Source: an uncultured Collinsella sp.
GTDB taxonomy: Bacteria; Actinomycetota; Coriobacteriia; Coriobacteriales; Coriobacteriaceae
Direction of reading: 5' to 3'
Assembly: GCA_902482035.1 (NCBI GenBank)
Contig: CABSYW010000016.1
Span: 1-52,819, forward strand
Length of the DNA stretch: 52,819 nucleotides
Shown here: piece after piece, positions 52,019-52,819 of the stretch
Layout of the letters: the number at the start of each line of letters is the position of its first letter
Numbering within the stretch: position 1 is the stretch's first letter
Translations under genes and position numbers: made by a program
The notes under the pieces: model-generated
Database searches by the model: none
Seen by the model: the letters and a program-made list of their open reading frames with translations, nothing else
What the model was told of the DNA's origin: nothing

Positions 52019-52819
52019 CTAAATCGCGGCCATCCCCAGCGACGACCGGTAGTCGTCCGGCGTCGCGCCGCCGAGCGCGTCGCTTGCCCGCTCGGAGTTG
52101 AAGCGCCCTATCCACGCGCCGAGGGCCTCGATGAACTCCCCGGGCGACCAGCCGGACCAGTCCCTCCCGTGGAAGAACTCCTTCTTGAGCAGGCCGAAGA
52201 AGCCCTCCATCGCGGCGTTGTCGGGGCTGCAGCCCTTGGCCGACATGCTCCTGACCAGGCCGTTCCGCTCGCATATCGATATCCAGCCCGGCCAGCGGTA
52301 GTGCGCGCCGCGGTCGGAGTGGATCACGGGGCGCTCGCCGGGCGCCAGCCGGGAGCACGCGTCCGACAGCGTCGAGTTCGCGAGGTCGGCGTCCGGGTGC
52401 TCGCCCGCCCGCCAGGCGACGACCGAGGAGTCGAAGCAGTCCCTGATGGCGGACAGGTACACCTTGCGGCCCGTCGGCAGCCTGAACTCGGTTATGTCGG
52501 TGAGCCACAGGAAGTTCGGCAGGGCCGAGCGGAAGTCGCGGCGCACGAGGTTCGGCGGGGCGGGGGTCACCTCGCCGCCGTAGGAGCTGTAGGCGCCGGC
52601 CCTCCTCCTCATCCACCTCGGGACGAGCCCCTCCTCGCGCATGATGCGCCGGACGACCTTCTCGGAGACGCGCACGGGGTCGTCGAGCTCGCGGAGCCTG
52701 CGCACCACGAACCGGTAGCCGCGCGCGCCGTCGCCGTCCTCCAGGAACACCCGCCGCACGACGTTGTTAGCGTCAATATAATTTTCACCATTTCCACCAA
52801 CGCATTTTCGCCAATCGCG
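52019..52819 (-). CDS. IS3-family transposase (OrfB-type, cut by the window edge)
   Basis: The reading frame runs through the window's end without a start; 266 residues are visible. The rve integrase core has the three catalytic acids in TDITEF, HSDRGAHY and MEGFFGLLKKEFF. DGARGYRFVVRRL followed by VSEKVVRRIMREEGL is the usual HTH_21-type region before the core. Base composition is GC-richer than that of the neighbouring surface genes. The minus-strand 5' part (possible OrfA) and one IS end lie outside the window. Insertion next to the fibre locus hints at past transposition in the area. Confidence 0.88.
   Translation of the reverse strand, partial: RDWRKCVGGNGENYIDANNVVRRVFLEDGDGARGYRFVVRRLRELDDPVRVSEKVVRRIMREEGLVPRWMRRRAGAYSSYGGEVTPAPPNLVRRDFRSALPNFLWLTDITEFRLPTGRKVYLSAIRDCFDSSVVAWRAGEHPDADLANSTLSDACSRLAPGERPVIHSDRGAHYRWPGWISICERNGLVRSMSAKGCSPDNAAMEGFFGLLKKEFFHGRDWSGWSPGEFIEALGAWIGRFNSERASDALGGATPDDYRSSLGMAAI
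52019..52819 (-). mobile_element. partial IS3-family insertion sequence
   Basis: The element comprises the transposase gene and presumably some bases downstream of its stop (toward 51960-52018). I could not fix the terminal inverted repeat or target duplication because the other end is missing. Confidence 0.75.

Noticed and set aside
42848..52819. Fibre locus as part of a prophage or conjugative element
   Set aside because: There is no integrase, phage structural or conjugation gene; only an IS3 transposase lies next to it.

Overview
The window looks like a chromosomal piece of a GC-rich Gram-positive gut actinobacterium of the Coriobacteriia, most like Collinsella. This is inferred from codon use, PTS sugar operons under LacI-type repressors, a SipW-type signal peptidase cluster with an LAxTG anchor signal, and short palindromic intergenic repeats. 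No taxonomic marker gene is present, so the genus is a judgement.

Layout. 1-2.2 kb: secreted nuclease and a LacI regulator, both on the minus strand. 2.6-8.6 kb: a six-gene sugar operon (fructose-type PTS IIBC, a GatZ/KbaZ-family protein, small transaldolase, split transketolase, PTS IIA) in which each carbon-rearranging step sits beside its own importer. 8.6-9.4 kb: non-coding, with a decayed gene tail and two copies of a dispersed palindromic repeat. 9.4-11.1 kb: larE and a HAD phosphatase. 11.3-18.2 kb: an L-rhamnose operon (kinase, aldolase, MFS transporter, AraA/FucI-like isomerase) facing a LacI repressor; matching operator-like palindromes lie before both. 18.5-25.7 kb: glmS, a GntR regulator opposite a YeiH-type transporter, a degenerate NtrC-like regulator, a nitroreductase and two proteins of unknown function. 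25.9-30.1 kb: MarR plus a heterodimeric ABC exporter. 30.2-37 kb: serine acetyltransferase, DedA, branched-chain aminotransferase, LemA, TetR, tRNA-Ser and a TadA-glycerate kinase fusion. 37-37.8 kb: gene-poor stretch full of long inverted repeats, with the SRP RNA gene inside. 37.8-42.2 kb: a second heterodimeric ABC exporter and a flavodoxin-like protein. 42.8-51.7 kb: the most striking region, a surface-fibre locus. 52.0 kb to the edge: an IS3-family transposase cut by the window end.

The surface-fibre locus has a SipW-like peptidase with a Ser/His dyad, three small exported proteins whose signal peptides resemble TasA/camelysin precursors, an 1828-residue secreted adhesin built of beta-helix and InlB-like modules, and a final protein ending in an LAATG-membrane-basic tail. 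The gene order suggests a SipW-processed fibre or matrix carrying a giant adhesin and fixed to the wall by a class E-type sortase encoded elsewhere. A 35-bp imperfect direct repeat brackets the locus, and an IS lies just outside it, which suggests acquisition as a unit.

A second theme is the density of intergenic stem-loops: four copies of a 45-bp palindromic repeat, hairpins with variable arms but a common GGGAC-containing core, and several unrelated 24-31 bp inverted repeats placed just after genes.
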